NCBI RefSeq assembly: GCF_905220415.1
Contig: NC_059558.1
Coordinates: 3,112,501-3,176,500 of the forward strand
Source: Colias croceus
Taxonomy: Eukaryota > Arthropoda > Insecta > Lepidoptera > Pieridae
Direction of reading: 5' to 3'
Length of the DNA stretch: 64,000 nt
Shown: one piece after another, positions 21,192-33,568 of the stretch
How positions within the stretch are numbered: position 1 is the first letter of the stretch
Layout: every line of letters begins with the position of its first letter
Notes under the pieces: model-generated
What the model was told of the DNA's origin: nothing
The model's input: the letters and a program-made list of their open reading frames with translations, nothing else
Database searches by the model: none
Position numbers and translations under genes: made by a program

Positions 21192-21645
21192 AAGTAGAGA
21201 AAGAATCTAATTGGACGGTTTTTTAATAGCTAAAACCGTAATAAAAAAATATTAAAAATCTCTATAATCATAGGCCATAACATTACATAATATAACTAAA
21301 TTTAAATATAACATCTCACCACGTTATAGTATTTTAATGATGTATGTTTTAATGTGTTTGTTTCTCTTTCACTCAATTCGAATGTGAAAGAGATAGAATA
21401 TTGAATAAATTAAAAGAAACATAAAATTAATTATACCCTATTAAAGACTTAAGTGCTAAAAAATATAAACAGTTCACTCAAATTTCGTGGTAAATGTTAT
21501 TAGTGTTTTTGATCTGTCTGGCTTAATTTATCTATTTTTACTATTTTCTTAGTAAGTATCTTTAAATTTACGATCATAAATAAATCACAATATACTATCT
21601 TTCTAGAACATTATAACATATAATTATGTATAACATTTAATTAAT

Positions 21646-21892
21646 GCTGCTGTACACGAGTAGAGTAAACGGTAGAGTAGAGTGGTAGAGTACTAACTAT
21701 ACTACTTACTATACTAATTATACACCATTGGTAGAGCAGAGTACAAAAATTTGGTAGAGTAGAATGGCTAACACCGAGACCTGTGACCGAGACAGTTTGA
21801 CAGTTACTCTAATAAAACTGGTAGAGTACTGAGAACTGGTAGAGAGTATGCTATAGTTCATTCTTCCGTTAACTCTATTCGTGTACAGCAGC
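21646..21892. repeat. MITE with GCTGCTGTACACGA ends and internal GGTAGAGTA repeats
   Basis: The ends GCTGCTGTACACGAGTAGAG and the inverted CTCTATTCGTGTACAGCAGC are about 20-24-bp inverted repeats. Inside, GGTAGAG-type words occur at least seven times. It is non-coding. Confidence 0.82.
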
Positions 21893-22069
21893 CATTAGTT
21901 ATCTAAAATAAAAAATAAAGTATTACGTTATTTGTCTCATCACAACATTAGGTAAATAGATACATTGCTTGCAAATACATAGTGTGATATCTAAACGAGA
22001 ATAACGTAAAAATATGCAAGTAATAGCAAATAATATTATGATTTTGTTTATATTATATTAGATACCGAC

Positions 22070-22241
22070 TTATTTATATATAAAAATGAATCGCAAAATG
22101 TGTTGGTAAGCGCATAACTCGAAAACGACTGAACCGATTTTGATAATTCTTTTTTTATTATATTTCTTGAAGTACGAGGATGGATCTTATGTAGAGAAAA
22201 CGTAAACACGTACCACGGGCGAAGCCGGGGCGGACCGCTAG
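22070..22241 (+). mobile_element. Helitron, GGGGCGGACC-ending family
   Basis: It includes ATATATAAAAATGAATCGC, AACGACTGAACCGATTTTGA and AAGTACGAGGATGGATC, and ends GGGCGAAGCCGGGGCGGACC, GCTAG|T. The hairpin and CTAG are intact; the 5' end is approximate. Confidence 0.82.
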
Positions 22242-23033
22242 TTACTTAATATATACTTTTTTGTCAATTTAGCAGTCAACTTCAAAAGTATTTTATACAG
22301 TCCACTTCGAAGACCACATCAAGAAATATAACACATAAAATTAGCAAAAAAAAATGAGATAATATATTTACATAATTAATATAACGAGATCGTGTTAATT
22401 CATTTCGCTTTTACGCATAATTAATGGGTCTGAATAATTATAATCTTTATTTAAATCGAAGGATTACTTAATACTGGCCTGAACGGCCTATGAAAGCTCA
22501 TTTGCATATTATTATATCAGAGTGTTATATATTTTTATTCAAAAGTGTTGCTAACTGTTTCTTTTGATTTATGTAGTGTTGTTCGTAGTACAAAGTTAAA
22601 TAATATCATCTAAGATATATACCTACACATAGCTTGTTATTATTGAGCCTTGATATGCTATCGTGACTATTTCTATCTGTGTACTAAATGGATTTTTGTT
22701 TACATTATAACATTTTTTTAAATTAGTTTTTTGTATGAACAATCGATCCTTTTTAATCCTTTTTACATTGGATGACGTTGATCCCAGTACATATGTATAA
22801 ACGTAATAGGTACTGAAAATTAATGAGGGAAACAACATATAGATATTCATGGAGAATCCTTGAAATTAATTAATTTATCTATCTGTCTGTCATTATTTTT
22901 TGCGATGACCGAATTTGAAACTTGTTATGGTAAATTCATAAAATTTTTATCGTAAAATTAAATCTTGAAGATAGAGAAACAGAGGACGGAAAGTAATATG
23001 ACATAACTATATAGAATTTTGAATTGCATTTTT

Positions 23034-23156
23034 GAAGTGAAACTTCTTTAGGCGCATTGAGTAAAAATTCAAGGTCGCGTCATGGTAATACCGTCACGTC
23101 ATGGAGTAAAGCGACGATTTTGTTATCTTTGATTCTTGCTAAAGAAGTTTCAATTC
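23034..23156. repeat. MITE, 'GAAGTGAAACTTCTTTAG' family, copy 2
   Basis: Terminal inverted repeats GAAGTGAAACTTCTTTAG and CTAAAGAAGTTTCAATTC frame the same core as copy 1 (CAAGGTCGCGTCATGG, ACCGTCACGTCATGGAGTAA). Confidence 0.85.
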
Positions 23157-23171
23157 TGACACGCTCGTTTT

Positions 23172-23251
23172 GAAGTGAAATTTTTTAAGCGCGTTGAGAG
23201 TAAAATATCAAGGTCGCGTCCATACCGTCACGTCATGGAGTAAGGCGACGA
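23172..23251. repeat. MITE, 'GAAGTGAAACTTCTTTAG' family, truncated copy 3
   Basis: It begins 16 bases after copy 2 in the same orientation and stops after TGGAGTAAGGCGACGAT, lacking the right terminal repeat. Confidence 0.8.
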
Positions 23252-23259
23252 TACTAACT

Positions 23260-24960
23260 AATAATAATTATTGTACCTAATGATAAAGTGGAAATTTTGT
23301 CAGATCATATGTCACTAGATGACGTATTCGCCCGTTTACCTTCTAGGTGCTTCTAGTTGAGAATGATACAAAAACAGTAGTTTCAACTAAAATTCAACAC
23401 GCGTACAAATAATTTGTAATTAATAATTATGCCAAAACGACACACATCTTTATTAGTTCCTCAAACAAACGGATTGATTGTTTTTAAATATTCATGTTTG
23501 GTGTGTCATTTGTATTCTGAATCTGTCCTCAGTTGTACGAATATTTTTGTGGATAATTAATAATGTATCTTTATTTAGCTTGGTAGATGGTAATTCTGAC
23601 GTCGTCTGAGTGACGAGAAAATATATTAATAAATAGTTTCATAATTCATAAGAAAGTAGACTGTGGTAGACATCTGCCAACAAACATAAATAAATAGTTA
23701 AATATTATGTAGGTATATTTCGTTCATAAACAATTGTCTGTATTACTCGGTAATTTAAAATCGGTCGAGTAATTGTGCACTTGGTATATACAGTATAATT
23801 ACTACTACTTAATAATCTTATTCACAGAAAAAATATGAATACATATCTTATTTCATTAAAGACGAAAATTTGCCATATTATTTGTTGCTTTTATGTTATT
23901 TTGACAAACTTATGTGGTCAAAGATAAAGTAGGTAGGTACTTCATTTACCTATATTGATGATATCTATTCTTGAATAGTTTCTGTAGGTTCTTATAGTTT
24001 ATTAAAATCCGGTGTGCTAATAAAATATTATCTTGTCCTTAAAGGAACACAGGTGTTGCCAGTTCGTATGCAAATAGGTGTAATAAATCGTCTGCCATTT
24101 GTGAAATTACGCGTCTAACATGTCAAAGAAATTTATTATCCTAATAGTGTTTGTCGCTTTTTAGTTTTATTAATAAACATGTTAATGACCCCTAATGTAC
24201 GATTTATTTATATGTGTATGTGTTTTTTGTTATGTTTTATATTTATTGTCATGTTTTGGGATCGTGAGCTTTATAAAGTTTAGTTGGAAAACACCTATAG
24301 TAGGTATGTGTATGTATTTGAATGAAAAGACTTACCTCTTAATAAAATTTATCGTCTGCATTTGCTGGTGCAAATGCATATCTTATTTAATGAAGTATGG
24401 TTACTTCACAAGGAACTTACTATTTTTATGATTGTTCCACTAAAACAAGGGATTTCTACCCATATGATATTATAACTTGACGCTTTTAAACTACATATAT
24501 ATTTCTGTTGCAAGCAATTATTTCAGGAAGAAAAAACTTTAGTTAAAAAAATGAGCGGTCAGTTTATGAATCTTCACATAAAAACCTATATACAAACAGG
24601 CTATCGTTGTTTATCAAACAACACTCAAATAAATATACATTTGCATACGTAAATAATTATAAAACACATTAGTTTGTTCACTGATATATTACATCTCTAT
24701 CATAATGACGCAAAACGTCATAGCAACTACTCCATTTGGGAGTATTGACCTTACGCCTAGACCGTTAATATTTAGTACTCATCAATCAGTTTGGACACGT
24801 ATTTATAATGCAGTGTGTAGTGGAACATGGAAAAATGCATCATATAGCTTTTATAAGTTGTGTTTTGTATATGAATATTTTGAGTGTTTCCACGTAAGAT
24901 GAAGAATTAGTAAGGTATTTATATGTGGTGAAAAGGGAAAATTAGCTCTCTTTTTATTTG
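23260..24960. other. Intronic DNA, nothing recognised
   Basis: Short frames at 24195-24431 and 24705-24902 have no domain, and their AT-rich codons match the intron background. No repeat ends identified. Confidence 0.45.
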
Positions 24961-24967
24961 ATACATA

Positions 24968-25159
24968 CTAGCTGCGCTCCGCGGTTTCACCCTCGTGGCT
25001 CCACTCCTGTTGGTCTTAGCGTGATGATATGCCTATAGCCTTCCTCGATGAGTGGGCTATTTAACACCGAAATAATTTTTCAAACTGGACCAATAGTTCC
25101 TGAGATTAACACGTTCAAACAAACAAACTCTTCAGCTTTGTAATATTAGTAGGTATAGA
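24968..25159 (-). mobile_element. Helitron, Lep1-type, minus strand
   Basis: It begins with CTAG and the hairpin side CTGCGCTCCGCGGTTTCACC and ends GTAATATTAGTAGGTATAGA|T, the inverted 5' end. A small deletion is present at 'GATATGCCTATAGCC'. Confidence 0.87.
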
Positions 25160-26620
25160 TGTAGCATATAACTAAATTCTATACTATATCTAGATATACT
25201 CACAAGTCTTATTCTAAACTAAAGACCAATATATTAAACAAACAGAGACTAGTTCCACAACCCTGACCCTGTTGGCTTCCTCGTCGCGCTCCAAGACCTT
25301 GGCGTCGAGAAAGGGTTATAAGCTTTGTAGTACATTCTTGGCGTTTGAAATTAAAGATATTTTGATTAATAAAAAATACAATATCTGAAGGCTAAGCTAG
25401 CTGATCTCTACATGGTACATTCAATACATGTCCATGTATCGGTAGTTGGCCATAGCGCCTAGAGTAATCCCCATATTGTAAAGATTTGTAAACGTTTGAA
25501 TCATTTTCCTGAAAATTATATAGAGCTATCCAACTTCATAGAAAAATGCATTATTTATGATAAAAATCTTATAATATCTAGCAAGAAATAACTCTTTTTG
25601 AGTTATGAAAGAAGAATAACTGTGAATTTATCCAGAGATCGATAAGTTCCAAATGTTACATCTCTTGAAAATGCTCTTCATACGTAATATATTCCAGTTT
25701 TTGTATTAATAAACCTATATATAAATGTTAGCACAATATAATATACAGAAGACTAGATTATTACATAAGGTGATTAACACGCTCGAAAACCCGATTAGAT
25801 GCAATTGGCGTTGCTCAAATTTAAATGAAGCATCCATCGATCAATTATTAAAAACGAGTATTCGTTACCTAACCAATTTTATCGCCTTTCCGCTTCAGTC
25901 TTTACTTTTTCTCAATAATTAAATTAACCATAAACCGAGTCTATAGTTACCGCATTACGCAAATTTTCGACCGCAAAACCTTCAGTTCTGATCTTGGACT
26001 GAATTAGACACGTTGTCATTCTACACGATATCCCGGCATGATGTATTTACTTCCCTGTGCTAGTGGGTTTAAAGGCGTGAATCGTGTAGCAATTTGTCGA
26101 TTTTAATTGGCAATTCGTGGTTTGCGTGAGAATTTTGTTCTTATTCTGTATCGGTGTCGCCGTGGTCATGCATGGTCATTGCGTGGATGCCATAATCATG
26201 TGGTGAAAATGAAAATACACCATTTAGAACAGTCTCACGATGTAATTGAAGAACCAGAAATGCAAAGGAAATTGAAAGTGAGAGAAGGTAAAATGAAGTG
26301 CTATTTGTGGTTTTAAATTCGTTGCAAGTGAAGTGATCGTCCAAACTGTATTGAAAATATATAAAGCTCATAGTATTACTATTAATACAAAATTATAGAA
26401 TGATAATCAATATAATATGAATACAATATGCATATCACGATATTACAATACGTTAGGATTCATATCCGCGTAAAATCCAAATTAAAACTAGAAGCTCTAT
26501 ATAGGTGAACTAGATTTTAGTTAAATATCATTTATGTTTCCAAGAATAAATATAGATTGATCACTTGATACATTTTCCTGTTTCAGACAAAACCTACTTA
26601 TTTCTTCATAATGCGAATAT
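25160..26620. other. Intronic DNA, nothing recognised
   Basis: Overlapping frames at 26107-26371 on both strands are not supported by any domain. A GC-richer patch at 25256-25320 has no identifiable structure. Confidence 0.45.
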
Positions 26621-26626
26621 ATTATA

Positions 26627-26809
26627 CTAGCTATGCCAACGTTTTAATCCGCATTGCTCCGCTACTATTTGTATAAGCGTGATGATATAGAGCATATAGC
26701 CTGCTTCAATAATTGGGCTATCTAACACTGAAATGATTTTATAAATCGGTTCTTTAGTTCCTGAATTTCGTGCGTTTAAACAAAACAAACTCTTCAGCTT
26801 GTTAGTAGG
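26627..26809 (-). mobile_element. Helitron, Lep1-type, first of a head-to-tail pair
   Basis: CTAG then TTAATCCGCATTGCTCCGCT, TTGGGCTATCTAACACTG and CAAACTCTTCAGCTTGTTAG. It is diverged, and the next copy abuts it directly. Confidence 0.78.
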
Positions 26810-26977
26810 ATAGCTGTGCCCTGTTTTTTTACTCGCATTGCTCAGTTTTACAGTTTCCTTCCTCGATAAATGGATAATCCCACGGTGAAATAATTTTTCT
26901 AATCGGAGCCGTGGTTCCTGTGATTCGCGTGTTTAACCCAACAAACTCTTCAGCTTTATAATATTAGTAGGTATTGA
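26810..26977 (-). mobile_element. Helitron, Lep1-type, second of a head-to-tail pair
   Basis: Begins ATAGCTGTGCCCTG, continues CCTTCCTCGATAAATGGATA and ends CTTTATAATATTAGTAGGTA. It is more diverged than average. Confidence 0.75.
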
Positions 26978-29900
26978 AGGCAGAGGAAAGCATCTATCAA
27001 AAAATCAAGTTTAATGGAGAATTTGCTTGAATAATAATCAAACTTGTACCAAAGCACGAACAAGGAAAGCTGTTAGTGCAGTCGTAACGGACGTCCTTAC
27101 GTTTCACGGTGAAAATATGCAATTATATGATAACGTTAGATTTTCATTAGACCTCCACAGGATATGGGTATTAATGAATCTACACGACGTTAATTAGAAG
27201 ACTTTGTAGTATTGACAGATAATCAGTTAATAAAAGGCACATTTCCGGGCATAAAGGCATATTGCAAATAATTGTTAGGAGATGGGAACCTATGTGCACT
27301 GATAGTTGATACAAAGAAATATGTAATAATATTGTCTTGTTCAAATTCACATATAATTGTCTTTATGTCCTTAATATATAGATGAAATATATTTTTATGT
27401 AATAACTTTTCTAATATTGCCTGTTGGGCACACACATTTCTTTTTTGTTTAATTGTATAGATATCGCCTAATTTATTATTAATTTCTGTGAATGTAGTGT
27501 TCATCTATAATAGTTGTGCATAATAATGTGTAAATCCTATTGTTACTGTTTTACGAGAATGATACATATGTAACAACTGGTGATGAACCTTTTTAATAAA
27601 TAAATAAATAAATATAAATATTAAATAGTGATACAAACAAATGACTTAATTTTTAATTATGTGTGGTTATAGCTATATTATATTTTAATTGTAATGATTA
27701 TCATATGAATAAAAGACTTCCTCTCTCTTATTTACATTTTACAGCCGATTTATTAACCCGTCAAAAGTTGCCCAATTTTCAGGAAACAAAGGAATTACTA
27801 ATAACAAATGAACGTAAAGGCAAAAGACCTTTTTTTAGTTCTGTATTACCAAGGTGCAAATTCGTGACGAGATATTTAAGTGCAATCGAGGAATGTAAAG
27901 TTTACCAACCTCGTAACAAAGGCAGTATTAGGTTCAAAGAAAAAGTACATAGTGAGTCAATGGCTTAAACCCTGAATGCAACCGAAGGTCGAGGGTTCGA
28001 GGCGGGGTGAGCAGAATTTAAATTATGATTGGCCTAACTTTTTTGCGGATTAAGATCTCGTGTAATATGGGTATGTCCTTTTGTTGTGTGTTGTTTTTTA
28101 TGCTTGAATGAAACAAGATTGTGTCCCTAAGAAAACTTGTTAATAGAATTTCGCTTTATTAAAATGCATTTTATTGGTATGGTTATGGGTTATTGGTATA
28201 ATTGGATATGAGTCAATATAATTTCAATTGGTCGTAATCTAACTACATTAACAAGAGCTAAATATAATATAGAGAATTCAAATCAACTTGGCTACCTATA
28301 GTTGGGTTATCTAATCTTTCCAGAAATAAGAATAAAAACAATATAAACAACGATATAAAATATACCTATATCATTGTAAAAGCGAAAGGGGTGAACACGG
28401 AAAACATTACACGTATTCTTATTAGTAACTATTCATAAACTCATAAGTCCTTGAAGAATAATGACCCAATAATAAACTAGAATTAGCTCAAACACGCGGA
28501 TTGGGTCCCGGAACAGGATTTCATTGTTACAAGTAATCAATACTGATTATTGATAACAGCTTAATAAATGCGACAAGTTTCTATTTATATCTCTATCCGT
28601 GACCGAAAGTATGAATTATTATTGCAATGTTCTTGCAAAATCGCAAAGGTAATGGCTAAAATCGAGGCTGCAAGGCCGTATGTCTGGTGTTCAGGCATTT
28701 TATTGTACATTACTATGGTTGGATGTTGGAGTATTTGTGGGGTAATAATCGTGAACGAGTTGGAGATTTGGATATTGACTATGTATCTGATTTTAATGTG
28801 GGTTGTTTGTTAAAAATTCTAACATTACGGCTAAATACAAATACTTATTATGTGATACGAACTGTAATCTTCTCGATAAAAATTTACATAATGTCTTCGA
28901 AATCCTTATCTATTTGAGCTCTTAATTAATTGAATGATTACATACAGTGATTACAGTGCTAAAATAATGCTTACTATCTATAAACAATTTATAATATCTC
29001 TGTATTATATCAAACTAAATCTATAGGTTCTAATTGTTCTGTTGTAATAGTCTAGTCTCTAGACAAAAACTAACTATAATAGATAAATAGTGCAAGAACT
29101 AGCAGATATAGAGCAAGATTATTTCCTGACAAATCATGTAGCTTTTTGCAAAAATTCAACTGCTATTTATAACCGTACTGAGATATAAATCTAAAACGTA
29201 TTAGAATTACTAATTAAAGCATTCAAGAGAACTAAATGTGCGATAAGACTGATTTACTGGCTGCAAATTAAACGGCAGTAAATAATATTTAACCTTGACA
29301 CTATCAAATAACATCAACAACGGAAGTCGCTAAACAAACAATAGAGCTTCCTGCTTCCGCGTCTTGACACCTGTCAAATTGTCGATTACTTTCTTCTTCA
29401 TTGGTCCATGGTCTGTAGTCTATACATTCAAATTTCGGCGCGACCTTAAATGTCGATACAGTTTATAACCTTGCAAGACAATGGTTCGTTATTCCGATTC
29501 AATTTTCATCAAATGTTATCACACGCTTCAATGTGATTTCTTTCACGTATGCCTTCGCGCTCAATGTCATAAAAGTTGTATATACGCTAATGCAGATCGT
29601 AAACGTTTGTGTTTTCTAACCGTAACTAATAGTTACTATTCTATCTACGTTTATTTACGTCTGAGCGTTGTTTTTGCACATGCTCTATGTGTGTTAGTGG
29701 GTAAAGGGCAAATGTTACCTTTCGGTATTCACAAGAAAGCGCGCCATTTTTTGCTGCGCTTTACGATACTATTGTGTCATGGCTGCCGACCATAGACAAA
29801 TTAATTGTTTCTCGTCACGGTGACAAATTATTGATTTTTTAATAAATGAAGACACGAAAATATATTTTAATTTATTGTAATTTTAGATTAAATGTAATTT

Positions 29901-30380
29901 GAACGTTGTTTTTGTGACGTATTTATGAAGTTGTTAAAACCATGTTAAAACTTGTTTTTCTTGTAGAATAATATATGAATATACGAAAAAATACACCTTT
30001 TTGTCGTATTATGTTACCACAACCGTTATGAATGGTTTTCATTTGGGAATTTTAAATTTTTGCTTGAAAATAACACCTTTATCTGATTTTAAAATTGTGT
30101 AAACGACGACGATTACCAAATGTGGTTTTATAAAAAGATCATGTTACTGCAGGTTATGTAATGCGAAATAATTTAAATTAATAATTTAATTGTTAAAGTA
30201 ATTCAAATTTGAATAAGTGTAAAATAAATTCTAAACGTATTTAAACTCGATTTTTATTGCTTGTACCAATATCATGTAAATTAATAATTTAGGTACGGTT
30301 AAAATCTAATTCACAAGATTTTAACGTTTCCTTTTTATTACTACAAAATTTAAATTACCAATGTATATTCGTTAGTTATC
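26978..30380. other. Intronic DNA, largely unrecognised
   Basis: One retroelement-like tail ending in (AAAT)n lies at about 27560-27622. At 27976-28010, GGTCGAGGGTTCGAGGCGGG resembles a decayed SINE B box. Frames at 27223-27504 (minus), 27663-27968 (plus), 28568-28917 (plus) and 29481-29795 (plus, 104 codons, Cys/His-rich) have no domain I recognise and no splice context, so I do not call them genes. Confidence 0.5.
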
Positions 30381-30383
30381 AGT

Positions 30384-30611
30384 AGTGTTATCCGCGAGGG
30401 GGGCTAGTAATCTGTACTACAGCCCCCCTAGACAAGTGGCTTTCTATTAGTACTTCTACTGTACTTTCATACTTTTAATGTATGAGATTGACATAAGCTG
30501 TAGATAAATGTATCGACAGCTTACGTCAATCTCATACATTCATAATCTATTCTATCAAACGTTACGCTAAACGAATGCCACTTGTCTAACCCCTCAGAGG
30601 GGGGATGCACT
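30384..30611. repeat. Nested inverted-repeat element with G/C-tract ends
   Basis: An outer pair CCCCCCTAGACAAGTGGC (30424-30441) and GCCACTTGTCTAACCCC (about 30578-30594) encloses an inner palindrome with 25-bp arms (30477-30501 and 30516-30540, one mismatch). A further GAGGGGGGCTAG...AGCCCCCCTAG hairpin lies at the left edge. Confidence 0.85.
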
Positions 30612-30699
30612 TGAACAATTAAGTGCGTGAGATGAATAGATGAATATCAGTACAGGTAAGTACAGGTAATTATAATAATAAAAAGGAAACTGGTCTTTC

Positions 30700-30830
30700 A
30701 CAGACCTATTTCAGACACTAGTCCTTCACAACGAACATGCTACATTTAAATACAGTTAGTTTGTAATAGTTTTTAAGCTGTTGTGAAGGCAATAAATGAA
30801 CTTTTTTATTTATTTATTTATATTCGTCAT
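30700..30830 (+). repeat. Retroelement 3' tail with (TTTA)n end
   Basis: GCTGTTGTGAAGGCAATAAA followed by a T-rich (TTTA)n run at about 30808-30824 has the AATAAA-plus-simple-repeat form of lepidopteran retroelement tails. Confidence 0.5.
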
Positions 30831-31965
30831 ATCACACGTATAATAGGCCGTTGTCTCAGTAAGCTAATGGTGCGTACCGTCATGCAATGTTGGTGACGAC
30901 GCGTCTTCTTCCGACCCCACGCCCAATATTACCTAGTCGTATACCAAAATGTTTATGTTATTTGTTTTTAATATTTATAAATGCATAATAGACGGTCTAA
31001 GTTTATGATAATAGACTATAAGTTACGGAATAATCGTGAAAAAGATACCTACAAGAAAATCACGTTTAAGGTGAAATGAGACCCAAAACAGACGTTTCGA
31101 GCTCACGGAAAATTAATTTTTTTGTTCAAAAACTACCAAATTGATTTTTTTTATTTATCGATTTATTTAATTGAAGAGTTTGTCTACGACGAGTGAGTGA
31201 CGCTTGGGCACCGAAGCAAAATTTTGCGGGAGGTGTTGAACAATTGATTTGTATCAATTTGATAGTAATTTGACAGACAATTATGTTATGTGGACCTTAT
31301 CGATTTTAACAGCAATAAAGTATAATATTACTAGTATCTAATAATACATAATATTAATAATATACCTAATAGCATATTAGTTATTACCTATATAAAAATA
31401 TATTCTTATGAAAATTTTCCTTTACTGACTCACTAGTTCTCAAACACGTGAACAAAACGAACCAATATATTATTATAACTATTGCATTATTAATTAAATG
31501 TGACATTTAATATCTACCCTCTAATTTGATCGTCAATAAAAATAACAAAAAGTCTATTACAATTTTATTAGAGTGTTAAAATTTTGTAATATATTTATAC
31601 ATATGCGTTTCCTATATAATCAAATACAATATTTTGTTATTATGTTTTGTCAAAACATATGCTTGTTTATTGTTATATCATGTATGACGTGATTACTTAT
31701 TTTCCTACAATTCTTCCTGTTGATGAGAAGATAATGGCACAATAAATTATTATGTTTATTGAAAGATGCATATACTTGCACATAAATATAAATATTGTTA
31801 ATTGTAATGTACATATGTGTTTTCGATGCACGTAAATAAAGGCTGTAGTCTTGAGATAATTTTTAAGATAATCATATAACAATTTATAGGTACATTTTAC
31901 ACTGAATTGAGACTAATTTGCAACTTAATTTATCATCAACTTTTTATTTGATTCGCTGTCGTTTT
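30831..31965. other. Intronic DNA, nothing recognised
   Basis: A GC-richer patch at 30845-30930 is unidentified. No gene or repeat ends seen. Confidence 0.4.
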
Positions 31966-31969
31966 GGGC

Positions 31970-32164
31970 CTAGAGCCATGAGCTAGCGCGCAAGAGCAAC
32001 TTTTGTCTCCGCAACTATTTTATCTCTCCCATCAACTGGGCTAGTATGGGCTAGTAAGAAAGTGCGCGCACGTAGCGACGCAACTTCCTGTAGAGTTGAT
32101 GGAAGAGACTATATAGTTGCGAAAACAAAAGTTGCTCTTGCGCGCTAGCTCTTAGCCTGCCTAG
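31970..32164. repeat. MITE/foldback with ~58-bp inverted arms (GAGCTAGCGCGCAAGAGCAA)
   Basis: Arms 31980-32037 and 32092-32151 are inverted copies: GAGCTAGCGCGCAAGAGCAA on the left and the inverse TTGCTCTTGCGCGCTAGCTC on the right. Matching continues over CGCAACTATTTTATCTCTCC / inverse of GGAAGAGACTATATAGTTGC. The centre holds the doublet GGGCTAGTA and GCGCGCACG. Confidence 0.88.
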
Positions 32165-32733
32165 TTAAAAATACTTTTCAAGACGAAATAAGTTTTTTGT
32201 TCATTCCTACTTTTATGATTTTTATTACAGGAGTATACATTTAAGATAATAATATAATCCAAACATATGCATTCATTTATTAACAAAGTAAACAAAACAG
32301 CAATAATTAATTATTTTCTATCCTACATGAGTTATATTGTAAAGGAAAGTTTTAAAGTTCCGCCTTCTTACACGTGGCGAAATTACTCGATTTTATTTAT
32401 ATCTAATTATTATCACCTAACAAATATAATTGTTAACAATTATTTGTATTGTTACTTTTCATGTAAGTGCATTTTTAAACATTATTAGAGAGATTAAAGT
32501 ATTGAAACCGGTCGTAATTGATATCAATTAATGTTTTTAATTACATATAATAATATAAGTAGGTACCTAGAATCTAGAATTAGTAATTTTCCAAATGCTT
32601 ACGTATATTGTAAATGCATCAATTAAAATCACCCCTGGCAACAGTGCAAATGTGAAAGAATGTCAATAAAATTCGAACCCGAAGTATTATGTTAAAAAAT
32701 ATTCCCTTCTTATAAACAATATAAATTTTTCTT

Positions 32734-32946
32734 CTAGATTTCCGCAAACGGCTTCGCCCGCGTTTTCAAAGAAAAACTCGCATAGTTCCCGTTCCTTTGT
32801 GATTTCCGGGATAGAAAGCTTATGTTTTATTCTGGGTCTTCAGCTACATATACACCAAATTTCACTGTGATCGGTACAGTAGTATTTGCGTGAAAGTGTT
32901 TAACAATCCATCCTCACAAACTTACGCATTTATAATATTAGTAGGA
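32734..32946 (-). mobile_element. Helitron, GCGGGCGAAGCCG family, minus strand
   Basis: CTAG, then CGGCTTCGCCCGCG, CATAGTTCCCGTTCCTTTGT, GATTTCCGGGATAGAAAG and, at the 5' end, ATTTATAATATTAGTAGGAT. Confidence 0.83.
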
Positions 32947-33565
32947 TTATTTTCAGCGATTTTTTTTCTGCATACCAACCTTACATAATACGGACTCATT
33001 ACAAAATGGCGGCCATAAATAATAATATAATTATTTAATGATGCACTGTGTGTCCAATGAGCAACATTACGCGATATGTTTCCTCCGAAGGAAACGAATT
33101 TCCCGCCCATTTGCCTTCCTATAATTTTGCCGTAAAATTAGTATTTGTATAAATGTATCTATTGACTAACTGTTACATGCGTCCTTGTTTCCATTTAGGC
33201 CTTCCCATACTATTTCTCGTGAAAACTAGGCTATGCCTTTTTCTTGACTTGACCGTCTTATGAATTTAGGAGGAAATAGATTAGCAGTTTAATAATAGAG
33301 ATTTAATACGTACAAGAAATTGGCACAAGTTTGAATGCTGCAATTCTTCCAAAATAAAGTTTATCGGTTTGTCTGTTACGCTTTCACGTCTCAACCGCTG
33401 AACCGATAATGATGAAATTTGACTTGGATAAGGTTAACAAAATAAAGGTCAAATAGCCGCTACATCTTTCTCAAGCTCCATTCTTACTGATTCATACCTT
33501 ATAGAGCTTTTTATTACAAATTATTATTTAAAATCTCGTATCAACTTGTTAAAGTTATAATTAAT
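32947..33565. other. Intronic DNA with a weak Helitron relic
   Basis: GTCTGTTACGCTTTCACGTC and CTGAACCGATAATGATGAAA at about 33370-33420 look like the inner part of a decayed Helitron. The rest is unrecognised. Confidence 0.4.
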
Positions 33566-33568
33566 ATA

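Noticed and set aside
22623..22850. 75-codon minus-strand frame
   Set aside because: AT-rich Tyr/Ile/Lys composition and no domain. Chance frame.
27663..27968. 101-codon + strand open frame with basic residues
   Set aside because: No recognisable motif. It ends beside a SINE-like B-box fragment and has no supporting exon signals.
29481..29795. 104-codon + strand open frame, Cys/His-rich
   Set aside because: No known domain, no splice or start context beyond an ATG, and codon use like the intron. Length is within chance for 64 kb.
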